Of a stretch of DNA of 36,946 nt, positions 1 through 8,406 are shown piece after piece. Position 1 is the stretch's first letter. Each line of letters starts with the position of its first letter. Both the position numbers and the translations under genes were made by a program. The notes under the pieces are model-generated. The model did no database searches and was not told the DNA's origin. It saw only the letters and a program-made list of their open reading frames with translations. Where the stretch lies: assembly GCA_947487175.1 (NCBI GenBank), contig CANKVM010000020.1, forward strand, positions 1 through 36,946, written 5' to 3'. Source of the DNA: Flavobacteriales bacterium (lineage in GTDB: Bacteria > Bacteroidota > Bacteroidia > NS11-12g > UBA955).

Positions 1-1041
1 TCAAAGATTTATAAAGACTTAGAATTTTTGCAAGACAATTTCAAAGGGGTCATGCCATATGGAATTCTCATTACAACCTTTGAAGAGGGTGGGGTAACAT
101 CTCCAGAAATGCTTAACAAAGGAAGAACCGTTCAAAAAGCGCTGAAACAATTTTCTGAGTTGTCTAAGCCAATGTCGTTGGTGGAAGTAGTATCTGCTGC
201 AAATCAGGCCAATAACGACAATGACCCTAGGTTCTATCGAATTCCTAAAGCCACAGACTTGGGCGAATTGGCTTTAAAACTGCCACCTGCGGAGCCAGGA
301 AAACCCAATTTGTTAAAAGGATTTGTTGATTCCACATTTACCCAAATGCGTATCAGTTACCAAATGAAAGATGTGGGATCTATTCGCATGGATTCAATAA
401 ACAAAGCGGTAAATAAAATTGTATCTGAAATTTTCCCTTCAGATCAATACACTGTTCAAATTACAGGTACCACGGCTATCTTCTTGAAAGGAAATTCCTT
501 TTTGTTCGATAGTTTGGTGTCGGCAACATTTTGGTCGTTATTGTTGATTTCATTGACAATGGGATTCTTATTTCCATCGTTTAGAATGATTATTATTGCT
601 ATTATTCCGAATATTATTCCGCTTTTGATTACCGCGGGAACTATGGGGTATTTCAATATTCCATTAAAACCAAGCACTATATTGGTGTTCAGTATTGCCT
701 TTGGAATTACGGTTGATGCCACCATTCACTTTGTGTCGACCTTCAGGCGAGAAGTAATCAAACACAACAAACCCATTCGCATTGCATTGGATGATACCAT
801 TGCCGAAGTTGGTTTGAGTATGATTTATACGATGGTTGCCATTTGCTCAGGATTTTTGATATTTACTTTCTCTGAATTCCAAGGAACCGCTGCTTTGGGT
901 TGGTTAACAGGATTGACAATCATTACGGGAATGGCAGCAAATTTATTTTTATTGCCTGCCTTGATCTTGTCGTTTGAGAAATTTATCAATCCCAAAATAG
1001 AATTGAAAGAAGTGGTAATGGATTTATCAGAAGAAGATTAA
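1..1041 (+). CDS. RND/MMPL-family transporter, C-terminal part (truncated by window start)
   Basis: Frame 1 is open from base 1 (SKIYKDLEFLQDNFKG...), so the ORF-track start at 28 is an artefact. Hydrophobic TM segments with GITVDATIHFVSTFRRE and SGFLIFTFSEFQG...LGWLTGLTIITGMAANLFLLPALI, typical of RND/MMPL transporters. Confidence 0.85.
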   Translation, partial: SKIYKDLEFLQDNFKGVMPYGILITTFEEGGVTSPEMLNKGRTVQKALKQFSELSKPMSLVEVVSAANQANNDNDPRFYRIPKATDLGELALKLPPAEPGKPNLLKGFVDSTFTQMRISYQMKDVGSIRMDSINKAVNKIVSEIFPSDQYTVQITGTTAIFLKGNSFLFDSLVSATFWSLLLISLTMGFLFPSFRMIIIAIIPNIIPLLITAGTMGYFNIPLKPSTILVFSIAFGITVDATIHFVSTFRREVIKHNKPIRIALDDTIAEVGLSMIYTMVAICSGFLIFTFSEFQGTAALGWLTGLTIITGMAANLFLLPALILSFEKFINPKIELKEVVMDLSEED

Positions 1042-2015
1042 ATAGCGAGGAGGCTACAACCTCTGATGTCTGAAAAGTCAATTCTGCCCATGATTTCAAA
1101 GCTTCCATCTTCGTGAATTTTGCCCAAATCATCGGTGGCAATAAAGCTACAACTGTAAAGGTTTGCAAGGTCAATGATACAAATTCTGCCTGTTTTTCCG
1201 TTAGACAACCAATTTTGTGGGTCGGAAGGGTCTTGAATGCAGATTTTCATCCATGGAGGACATTGAAAGCGGCCATTGCCTTTTGAATACGCTTGCGACA
1301 AAAGTTCGGTCATGCCATATTCACTATGAATATTTTTGGTTTGGAATGCTTGATTGAGAATTTGGTGAATTTCGGTGCGGGTAAGTTCTGGTCCGCGGCC
1401 TTTCATTCCTCCAGTTTCCATGATAATGCAATCTTTAAGGTCAATATTTTTTGCAAATTCCGCAAAGTCTAACAATGCAAATGTTACTCCAAGCAGCAAA
1501 ACAGGTTCGTTGTTTTTGAGGGACAGTTGCACGTTGTTCAATAATTTTTCAAAGTCATACAAATAAAAGCCACCACCTAAACTACTGTTTTTAATCATGT
1601 ATTCTGCCATATAAACCAATGATGAACCTTGACGCTCGAGGTAATTTGGCAGCAATGCAAATATTTTGTAATTAGAGAAATCGTTGTAAAATGTATTAAA
1701 TCCCTCAATAAAAGATTTTTCATAAAGGGAGGCTTTTTGCACGAAATGCTTTGAAACACCGATGCCAGTTGTAGAACTTGAGGTAAAAATTATTTCAGGG
1801 GGGGTGCCGCAATGAACTTCTGCATTTTTAAACTGAGAGATGGGTAAAAAAGGAAAATCAGCGAAGTTTTGAATGGGTTTATCGACTGCATGGGTTAATG
1901 TTACCCATTTTTGATATATTTGGTTATTGGCGTATTGAAATTGATAGATTTCTTTGCTCAAATCCATAAATTTGAATTCTGATTCATTGAAAATCTTCTC
2001 TTCTATAGGGCTCAT
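1038..2015 (-). CDS. LuxE/PaaK-like acyl-protein synthetase / acyltransferase family protein
   Basis: IIFTSSSTTGIGVSKHFV (adenylate-forming P-loop-like) and EYGMTELLSQAYS...GRICIIDLANLYSCSFIATDDLGKI. ORF runs to 2075; start at MSPIEEKIF (2015) or MDLSKEIYQF (1967) is more likely. Confidence 0.75.
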   Translation of the reverse strand: MSPIEEKIFNESEFKFMDLSKEIYQFQYANNQIYQKWVTLTHAVDKPIQNFADFPFLPISQFKNAEVHCGTPPEIIFTSSSTTGIGVSKHFVQKASLYEKSFIEGFNTFYNDFSNYKIFALLPNYLERQGSSLVYMAEYMIKNSSLGGGFYLYDFEKLLNNVQLSLKNNEPVLLLGVTFALLDFAEFAKNIDLKDCIIMETGGMKGRGPELTRTEIHQILNQAFQTKNIHSEYGMTELLSQAYSKGNGRFQCPPWMKICIQDPSDPQNWLSNGKTGRICIIDLANLYSCSFIATDDLGKIHEDGSFEIMGRIDFSDIRGCSLLAI

Positions 2016-2517
2016 ATTAATTGCCATTGTGGCGGGTTTGTTGTCGTGTTCCGACAGCAAAAATACAACATCCAATGTACCCGAACTATCAATTCTTGGT
2101 GAATATTTGTATAGCAGTGGGTACGATTACGACAGTTTTATTCTGGTAGATTTGAAATATAGCGATGGAGATGGTGATCTAGGATTAAATCCTTCAGACA
2201 CATTTGGCGATTTTGCATATAAACAAAGGAACTTTTATAACCTGTACTGTTGGTATTTGGAAAAGAAGAATGGTGTGTGGGTTCAGCCGTTGAATCCCCA
2301 GAGCATTAAGGATACATTAACTTTGCATGAACGGTTGCCGAGTTTAACTCCGCAGGGCAGCAGCAAATCCATATCGGGAGTAATAAATTTTTACATTAGT
2401 GCTAGGCCAAATCAGTATCGGGGAGATACGGTAAAGTATAGATTTCAGTTAGTTGATAGGGCTTTAAACAGAAGCAAAATGTTAGAAACCAAAATATTCA
2501 CATTAAAACACCCTTAA
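1987..2517 (+). CDS. Hypothetical lipoprotein
   Basis: N-terminal hydrophobic stretch and lipobox (SSIGLILIAIVAGLLSCSDSK). ORF reported from 1954; in-frame TTG at 1987 (MKIFSSIGL...) is a plausible start. Confidence 0.6.
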   Translation: MKIFSSIGLILIAIVAGLLSCSDSKNTTSNVPELSILGEYLYSSGYDYDSFILVDLKYSDGDGDLGLNPSDTFGDFAYKQRNFYNLYCWYLEKKNGVWVQPLNPQSIKDTLTLHERLPSLTPQGSSKSISGVINFYISARPNQYRGDTVKYRFQLVDRALNRSKMLETKIFTLKHP

Positions 2518-2578
2518 TATCAATTTAAATAGATAATTTCGCAACAATATTTTGATTGGCAAAACGTTTGAATACAAG

Positions 2579-3151
2579 ATGAAAAGTATGAAGCTAATTT
2601 TAGTTTGTTTGATGGCCGTATTTGCATTGCCTTTATTTGGGCAAAAGCAAATATCGTTTGCCTATGTAGACTCAGATTATATTTTGGGAAGGATGCCTGA
2701 ATATAAGTCTGCACAAACACAATTAGAAGATTTTGCGGCAAAGTGGGAAGCTGAAGCGCAAAAAATGCAAAATCAACTTACGCAATTGGAAAAAGATTAT
2801 CAAGTTGATGAAATTGTAATGACTTCTGATCAGAAAAAGCAAAAGAAAGAAGTGATTGTTCAATTGCAAAACGATTTGATCAAATACCGTGAAGACAAAT
2901 TTGGCACAAACGGTGGGTTGTTCAAAAAGCGTGAAGAATTAATAAAACCTATTCAAGATAAACTTTTTGAGGCTGTTCAAGCAGTAGCAAAAAAAGAAGC
3001 GCTTGATTTTATATTTGACAAAGCGTCTGGGGTGCAAATGTTATATGCCAATCAGAAGTACGATAAAACCTTTGAAGTAATGGAAGAATTGTCTATTCCT
3101 TTGAATGAAAGTGAAACCAACCCTAAGGGGAAACCTAATCCAAACAAATAA
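2579..3151 (+). CDS. OmpH/Skp-like periplasmic chaperone
   Basis: Signal peptide MKLILVCLMAVFALPLFGQ, then ISFAYVDSDYILGRMPEYKSAQ and a coiled-coil body; ATG at 2579 instead of TTG at 2552. Confidence 0.88.
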   Translation: MKSMKLILVCLMAVFALPLFGQKQISFAYVDSDYILGRMPEYKSAQTQLEDFAAKWEAEAQKMQNQLTQLEKDYQVDEIVMTSDQKKQKKEVIVQLQNDLIKYREDKFGTNGGLFKKREELIKPIQDKLFEAVQAVAKKEALDFIFDKASGVQMLYANQKYDKTFEVMEELSIPLNESETNPKGKPNPNK

Positions 3152-3172
3152 AAAAATAAATATATATATACG

Positions 3173-3691
3173 ATGAAAAAAATTCTAGTTCTATCAACTT
3201 TCATGTTTTTCTTTGCTTGTGGTGCATTTGCTCAAGCACAAAAAATTGCATTTGTAAACACACAAATTATTATTGACACTTTGCCAGCCAAAGACACTGC
3301 CGAGAAAAAATTGGCAGTATTTGCGAAGCAATATGATCAAAGAATCAAAGATTTACAAGCTGAAATTCAATCTAAACAAAAAGAGTATGAAGTAAAAGTT
3401 AAAGGCGGTGCTACTCAAGCTCAGTTGGAATTAATCCAAAAGAGTTATGAGCGTTTGGTACAAGAATACCAAGAAACTGAGCAAGCTGGCCAACAAGATA
3501 TGCAAGCTCAACGTGGGTTGTTGTTAAAGCCAATTGTTGAAGACATTAAAAAAGCCATTGGTGTAGTTGCTGCAGCAAAAGGTTATTCTAATGTAATTGA
3601 CAACGCTACAGGAATGGTTTTATGGTCTGCGAATAGCAACGACGATATCACTGCTGCTGTTATCAAACACATGACAGTATCTAAAAAATAA
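3173..3691 (+). CDS. OmpH/Skp-like periplasmic chaperone (tandem paralogue)
   Basis: Signal peptide, IAFVNTQIIIDTLPAKDTAEKKL, coiled coil, GYSNVIDNATGMVLW. Confidence 0.88.
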   Translation: MKKILVLSTFMFFFACGAFAQAQKIAFVNTQIIIDTLPAKDTAEKKLAVFAKQYDQRIKDLQAEIQSKQKEYEVKVKGGATQAQLELIQKSYERLVQEYQETEQAGQQDMQAQRGLLLKPIVEDIKKAIGVVAAAKGYSNVIDNATGMVLWSANSNDDITAAVIKHMTVSKK

Positions 3692-3702
3692 TTTAACACA
3701 TT

Positions 3703-3748
3703 CACATAAAAGAAAAAGCCACCATTCGGTGGCTTTTTCTTTTATGTG
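3703..3748. terminator. Perfect 21-bp inverted repeat with 4-nt loop, bidirectional-type terminator
   Basis: cacataaaagaaaaagccacc-attc-ggtggctttttcttttatgtg; A-tract upstream and T-tract downstream of the GC core. Confidence 0.9.
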
Positions 3749-3778
3749 ATAATCCAATTTGATTATCTTCGCAACAGC

Positions 3779-4597
3779 ATGTCGAAAATTGGGGTATTTG
3801 ATTCAGGGTATGGTGGCTTAACCGTACTTAAATCATTGGTAAAAGCAATGCCTGAAATAAACTTCGTTTATTTGGGCGACAATGCGCGTGCGCCATATGG
3901 TGACAGGTCATTTGAAACGGTTTATCAATATACACGGGAATGTGTAAATTGGCTGTTTGACCAAGATTGTGAATTGGTGATTTTGGCTTGCAATACGGCA
4001 TCTGCAAAGGCGTTAAGGCAAATTCAACAAGTTGATTTGCCATTAAGAAACGACAATAAACGTGTTTTGGGAGTTATTCGGCCAACCACCGAAACCATTG
4101 GCAACCAAACGCAAACCAATAAAATTGGTATTTTGGGTACCTCGGGTACAATAAAGTCTGAATCTTATAAAATTGAAATCGCCAAATTCTTCCCTCAAAT
4201 TCAAGTTTTCCAAGAAGCTTGTCCTATTTGGGTACATTTGGTCGAAAACGATTTGTTGGGTTTGGAGGGAACTGATTTCTTTGTAAAATACCACATCGAT
4301 AAATTGTTGTTGAAGGACAATGAAATTGATACAATTTTGTTGGCATGTACGCATTATCCTTTGTTGATTGAATCGATTGAAAAAGTATTGCCAACCCATA
4401 TTCAACTTGTTTCTCAAGGCGAAATTGTTGCTAGCAAGTTGATTGATTATTTGAATCGACATCCAGAAATAGCTGCAAAGCTAGAGAAGGGTGGGATTAG
4501 GGAGTTTTATACCACAGACCAATTCAATGATTTTAACGCGCATGCAGGTAAATTTTACGGTCAGTCAGTTGACGCCGTTCGGGTTGTAATTCCATAA
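3779..4597 (+). CDS. murI: Glutamate racemase
   Basis: MSKIGVFDSGYGGLTVLKSL, YLGDNARAPYGDRS, ILACNTASA, LLACTHYPLL. Start set to ATG 3779 instead of the track's 3746, which lies inside the terminator. Confidence 0.97.
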   Translation: MSKIGVFDSGYGGLTVLKSLVKAMPEINFVYLGDNARAPYGDRSFETVYQYTRECVNWLFDQDCELVILACNTASAKALRQIQQVDLPLRNDNKRVLGVIRPTTETIGNQTQTNKIGILGTSGTIKSESYKIEIAKFFPQIQVFQEACPIWVHLVENDLLGLEGTDFFVKYHIDKLLLKDNEIDTILLACTHYPLLIESIEKVLPTHIQLVSQGEIVASKLIDYLNRHPEIAAKLEKGGIREFYTTDQFNDFNAHAGKFYGQSVDAVRVVIP

Positions 4598-4639
4598 AAA
4601 AACGATATTATTCTAATGGATTCGTTGTAATTTTGACAA

Positions 4640-6445
4640 GTGACGCCACCCGATCTTAAGCCCATTGTAAATTCACTCCCAGAAAAGCCGGGGGTGTATA
4701 AATACTTCGACAAAGAAGGGGTTATTATTTATGTGGGTAAGGCCAAAAGTTTAAAAAAACGGGTATCCAGTTATTTCACAAAAAAGCACCACGATAATTT
4801 TAAAACGGCGGTACTAGTTTCCAAAATTGTGCATTTAGAATACACAGTGGTGGATACCGAAATGGATGCGTTGCTTCTTGAAAATAGCCTAATCAAGGAG
4901 TTTCAGCCCAAATACAATATTGCGCTTAAAGACGACAAGAGTTACCCTTACATCAAAGTTACAAAGGAAAGATTTCCAAGAGTTTTTTCCATGTTTAATC
5001 CAGTAAGGGATGGCTCAGAATATTTTGGTCCTTATGCCAATAAGAAAGTCATGTATACCGTTTTGGAACTAATTAAAAAGTTATATCCAGTTCGGAATTG
5101 TACTTACAATTTATCGCAAGCAAACATTGATGCCTTTAAATTTAAGGTATGTTTGGAATATCAAATTGGCAATTGCAAAGGACCTTGCGAAGCCTATCAA
5201 ACAGAAGATGCTTATAATGAGGGAATAAGGCAAATTAGGCATATTTTAAAAGGGAATTTACACGAAGTAAAAGAACATTTAAAAATGTTTATGATGGACG
5301 CTTCTAGGCGTTTGGCTTTTGAAGAAGCTCAAGATTTCAAAAACAAGCTCGACTCTTTGGTTACGTATCAAAGTCGTTCTACGGTTGTGAGCCCTGTATT
5401 GGGTGATTTGGAAGTATATAGTACCAGTAGCACTGATAAAATAAGCTTTGTGAACTTTTTGCGTGTGAGTCATGGCATTATTGTGATTTCTCGAAATGTA
5501 GAAATTCGCAAGAAAATGGACGAAACCGACGAGGAAATCTTAGTGCATGTAATGGGCGAAATGCGAAAGCACTATGGCGATGATGTAAAAGAAATCGTAC
5601 TTCCTATGCAATTAGATTGGCCCGACGATAGAATTACCATCACAGTGCCCAAAGTTGGCGATAAAAAGAAATTGATTGACTTGAGTTTTAAGAATGCCAT
5701 GTTGTACAAACAAGAAAAACTGACTCAATATGAAAAATTAAATCCGGCTGTTCGGGTAGATCGTTTGTTGGAGCAAATGAAAAATGATTTGCATTTGAAA
5801 GAATTACCAAGACATATTGAGTGTTTTGACAATAGTAATTTTCAAGGAACCTACCCAGTAAGTGCTTGTGTGGTTTTTAAGGATGGAAAACCAGCAAAAA
5901 ATGATTACCGACATTTCAATGTGAAAACTGTTGTTGGACCAGATGATTTTGAAACCATGAAGGAGGTGATTACCCGCCGATATTCAAGGTTGCGCGATGA
6001 AAACCAACCGTTGCCTCAATTGATCGTGGTTGATGGCGGTAAAGGACAATTGAGTCACGCGGTTGAAGCATTGAAGACATTGGGGCTTTACGGTCAAATG
6101 GCCATTATAGGAATTGCAAAACGACTTGAAGAAATTTACTATCCCGATGATTCTGTGCCGTTGTACATTGATAAAAAGTCGGAAACGTTAAAAATCATTC
6201 AACACATGCGCGACGAAGCACATCGTTTTGGAATTACGCACCATCGTTCAAGAAGAGATAAAGGCACATTAAAAACAAGTTTAACAGAAATTCCAGGAAT
6301 TGGCCCTGAAAAAGCCCGCCAATTGCTAAAAGAGTTTAAGAGTATTACCCGAATCAAAGATTCGTCAGTTGAAACGCTTGCACCTGTTATTGGCAAAGCC
6401 AAAGCTGAATTGGTGTATCAATATTTCCATGGAGAAGAGAGTTAA
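4640..6445 (+). CDS. uvrC: Excinuclease ABC subunit C
   Basis: GIY-YIG domain LPEKPGVYKYFDKEGVIIYVGKAKSLKKRVSSYF; UvrC HECFDNSNFQGTYPVSACVVF; LIVVDGGKGQL; C-terminal HhH LTEIPGIGPEKARQLL. GTG start. Confidence 0.97.
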   Translation: MTPPDLKPIVNSLPEKPGVYKYFDKEGVIIYVGKAKSLKKRVSSYFTKKHHDNFKTAVLVSKIVHLEYTVVDTEMDALLLENSLIKEFQPKYNIALKDDKSYPYIKVTKERFPRVFSMFNPVRDGSEYFGPYANKKVMYTVLELIKKLYPVRNCTYNLSQANIDAFKFKVCLEYQIGNCKGPCEAYQTEDAYNEGIRQIRHILKGNLHEVKEHLKMFMMDASRRLAFEEAQDFKNKLDSLVTYQSRSTVVSPVLGDLEVYSTSSTDKISFVNFLRVSHGIIVISRNVEIRKKMDETDEEILVHVMGEMRKHYGDDVKEIVLPMQLDWPDDRITITVPKVGDKKKLIDLSFKNAMLYKQEKLTQYEKLNPAVRVDRLLEQMKNDLHLKELPRHIECFDNSNFQGTYPVSACVVFKDGKPAKNDYRHFNVKTVVGPDDFETMKEVITRRYSRLRDENQPLPQLIVVDGGKGQLSHAVEALKTLGLYGQMAIIGIAKRLEEIYYPDDSVPLYIDKKSETLKIIQHMRDEAHRFGITHHRSRRDKGTLKTSLTEIPGIGPEKARQLLKEFKSITRIKDSSVETLAPVIGKAKAELVYQYFHGEES

Positions 6446-7641
6446 TGGCAAACGAAGATCTTTTAAAGTGGTTATTTGAGGCACAAAAGCACGATTATGC
6501 GGCAATTTTATTATCGAATAATTTTGCAGATGATTATGGAAAATATGAATCTATAGTTGGGTTTGGAGCAAAAACTATTTTTCAAAGTCCTACAGACTTA
6601 GATCATTTCAATGGATTGGCCTTAGGACATATTTCTTACCAATATAAAAATTCCATACCGAATATTGTCCCTACAGAAAATTTAAAGGAATCAATATCAG
6701 ATTTTTCTTTTTTTGAACCCGAGTCGGCAATTCTAATTGACCGCAATGGAGTAAAGAAAACATTGGGTGCTGAAATTGAATTAGATACCGAAATAGATTT
6801 AGAAGTTGCCCAACAAATAGGTGAGTGGAAGGGAACCACTGAAAAAGAGCAGTATTTAAATACCGTTGCAAAAATTAGGGAGGATATTCGCAACGGTGTT
6901 TATTATGAACTGAATTATTGTATGCAATTTTCGGCAGAAGCAGTTATTGATCCCTACGCTTTGTTTTATCATTTAAACAACTTGGCACCGAGTCCGTTTG
7001 CTGCTTTTTACAAAATGAAAGACCATTTTGTGTTGTGTGCAAGTCCCGAACGTTTTTTGCAAAAGCACAATCAAACTTTGATTAGTCAACCCATCAAAGG
7101 CACCAGAAAAAGGATTCATGGAACAGAGTATGAAACAATTGTTGAGTTAAGCAATCACCCAAAAGACTTGGCAGAAAACGTGATGATTGTAGATTTGGTT
7201 CGTAACGATTTATCGCGGATTTGCAAAACAGGAACAGTTCTAGTTCCTGAGTTGTGCAAGATTTATACTTTTTCGCATGTGCATCAAATGATTTCTACGG
7301 TTATCGGTGAACTGAAAGAGAAAACGAACGTTTTGGACATTATCCAATCAACTTTTCCAATGGGCAGTATGACAGGAGCACCAAAGATTGAGGTTATGCG
7401 AAATATTGACCTATTGGAGGATTTCCATAGGGAAATCTACAGTGGAAGCATCGGTTATTTCTTTGAGGGAAATTTTGATCTCAATGTTGTCATTAGAAGT
7501 TTAGAATATAACAATTGTGTTTTGAAATATTCAGTAGGTGGAGCAATTACCTATGACAGCATTGCAATTGAAGAATACGAAGAATGCCTAACTAAGGCAG
7601 CTGGGATTTTTGAACTGATGAATAAAGTAAAGGGAAATTAA
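6445..7641 (+). CDS. pabB: Aminodeoxychorismate synthase component I / chorismate-binding family (PabB-like)
   Basis: PIKGTRKR, DLAENVMIVDLVRNDLSRICKTGTV, FPMGSMTGAPKIEVMRNI, YSGSIGYF. Start overlaps uvrC stop (TAATG). Confidence 0.85.
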   Translation: MANEDLLKWLFEAQKHDYAAILLSNNFADDYGKYESIVGFGAKTIFQSPTDLDHFNGLALGHISYQYKNSIPNIVPTENLKESISDFSFFEPESAILIDRNGVKKTLGAEIELDTEIDLEVAQQIGEWKGTTEKEQYLNTVAKIREDIRNGVYYELNYCMQFSAEAVIDPYALFYHLNNLAPSPFAAFYKMKDHFVLCASPERFLQKHNQTLISQPIKGTRKRIHGTEYETIVELSNHPKDLAENVMIVDLVRNDLSRICKTGTVLVPELCKIYTFSHVHQMISTVIGELKEKTNVLDIIQSTFPMGSMTGAPKIEVMRNIDLLEDFHREIYSGSIGYFFEGNFDLNVVIRSLEYNNCVLKYSVGGAITYDSIAIEEYEECLTKAAGIFELMNKVKGN

Positions 7642-8312
7642 ACTTCAAATTTATAACCTACACCTTTTACGGTATAAATAAATTTATCGTCTAATTTTTC
7701 TCTGATCTTTCTCACGTGAACATCAATGGTTCTGTCAACCACCAATACTTCATTTCCCCAAACATTTTCTAAAATTTCATCTCTAGAAAATACTCTTCCG
7801 GGTTTTGAAGCTAAGAAAGAAAGTAATTCAAATTCTTTTCGAGGGAATTGTAAACTCTTGCCGTCGTATTGAATTACGAATTTTTCACGGTCAATTACAA
7901 GATTTCCAAATTCTATTTTTTGGCTTTCTTCACGCACATTTCCATTCTGTCTGCGCAAAATAGCTTTGATTCTACTCAATAAAACCCTGCTTCTAATTGG
8001 TTTTGCAACATAATCATCGGCGCCAGCTTCAAAACCTGCCAATTCTGCAAATTCTTCACTTCGTGCTGTTAAAAAGACGATGGGTATATTTTTAGTAGTT
8101 GATTCTTCCTTTAATTGACGACAAGCTTCCATGCCATCCATGATTGGCATCATTACGTCCATCAATATCAAATCGGGGATAATTTGCTTTGCTTTATCAA
8201 TGGCTTGCTGTCCATTCATTGCAATATGCACTTCAAACCCTTCTTTATTTAGGGAATGGCGTATTAACTCAAGAATATCTTGCTCGTCATCAACGACTAG
8301 GATTTTTGCCAT
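7638..8312 (-). CDS. OmpR/PhoB-family DNA-binding response regulator
   Basis: MAKILVVDDEQDILELI receiver domain with LILMDVMMPIMDG, winged helix ...VVDRTIDVHVRKIREKLDDKFIYTVKGVGYKFEV. Start at MAKILVV (8312) more likely than 8327. Confidence 0.95.
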   Translation of the reverse strand: MAKILVVDDEQDILELIRHSLNKEGFEVHIAMNGQQAIDKAKQIIPDLILMDVMMPIMDGMEACRQLKEESTTKNIPIVFLTARSEEFAELAGFEAGADDYVAKPIRSRVLLSRIKAILRRQNGNVREESQKIEFGNLVIDREKFVIQYDGKSLQFPRKEFELLSFLASKPGRVFSRDEILENVWGNEVLVVDRTIDVHVRKIREKLDDKFIYTVKGVGYKFEV

Positions 8313-8406
8313 TTTCTTAATTATCACTTTACAAATTAATAACCTAGAGTTAAAGGCAGTATTACTGCAAGGTTAATGTATTGTTACTTTTTTCAATTTG
8401 GAGTAC

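Noticed and set aside
456-725. Antisense ORF within the RND transporter (and the similar antisense ORFs throughout the track)
   Set aside because: Overlaps a confidently assigned gene on the opposite strand with no recognisable motif; typical shadow ORFs in AT-rich DNA.
8131-8376. 81-aa plus-strand ORF antisense to the response regulator
   Set aside because: Lies over a well-conserved gene with no homologous motif; considered spurious.
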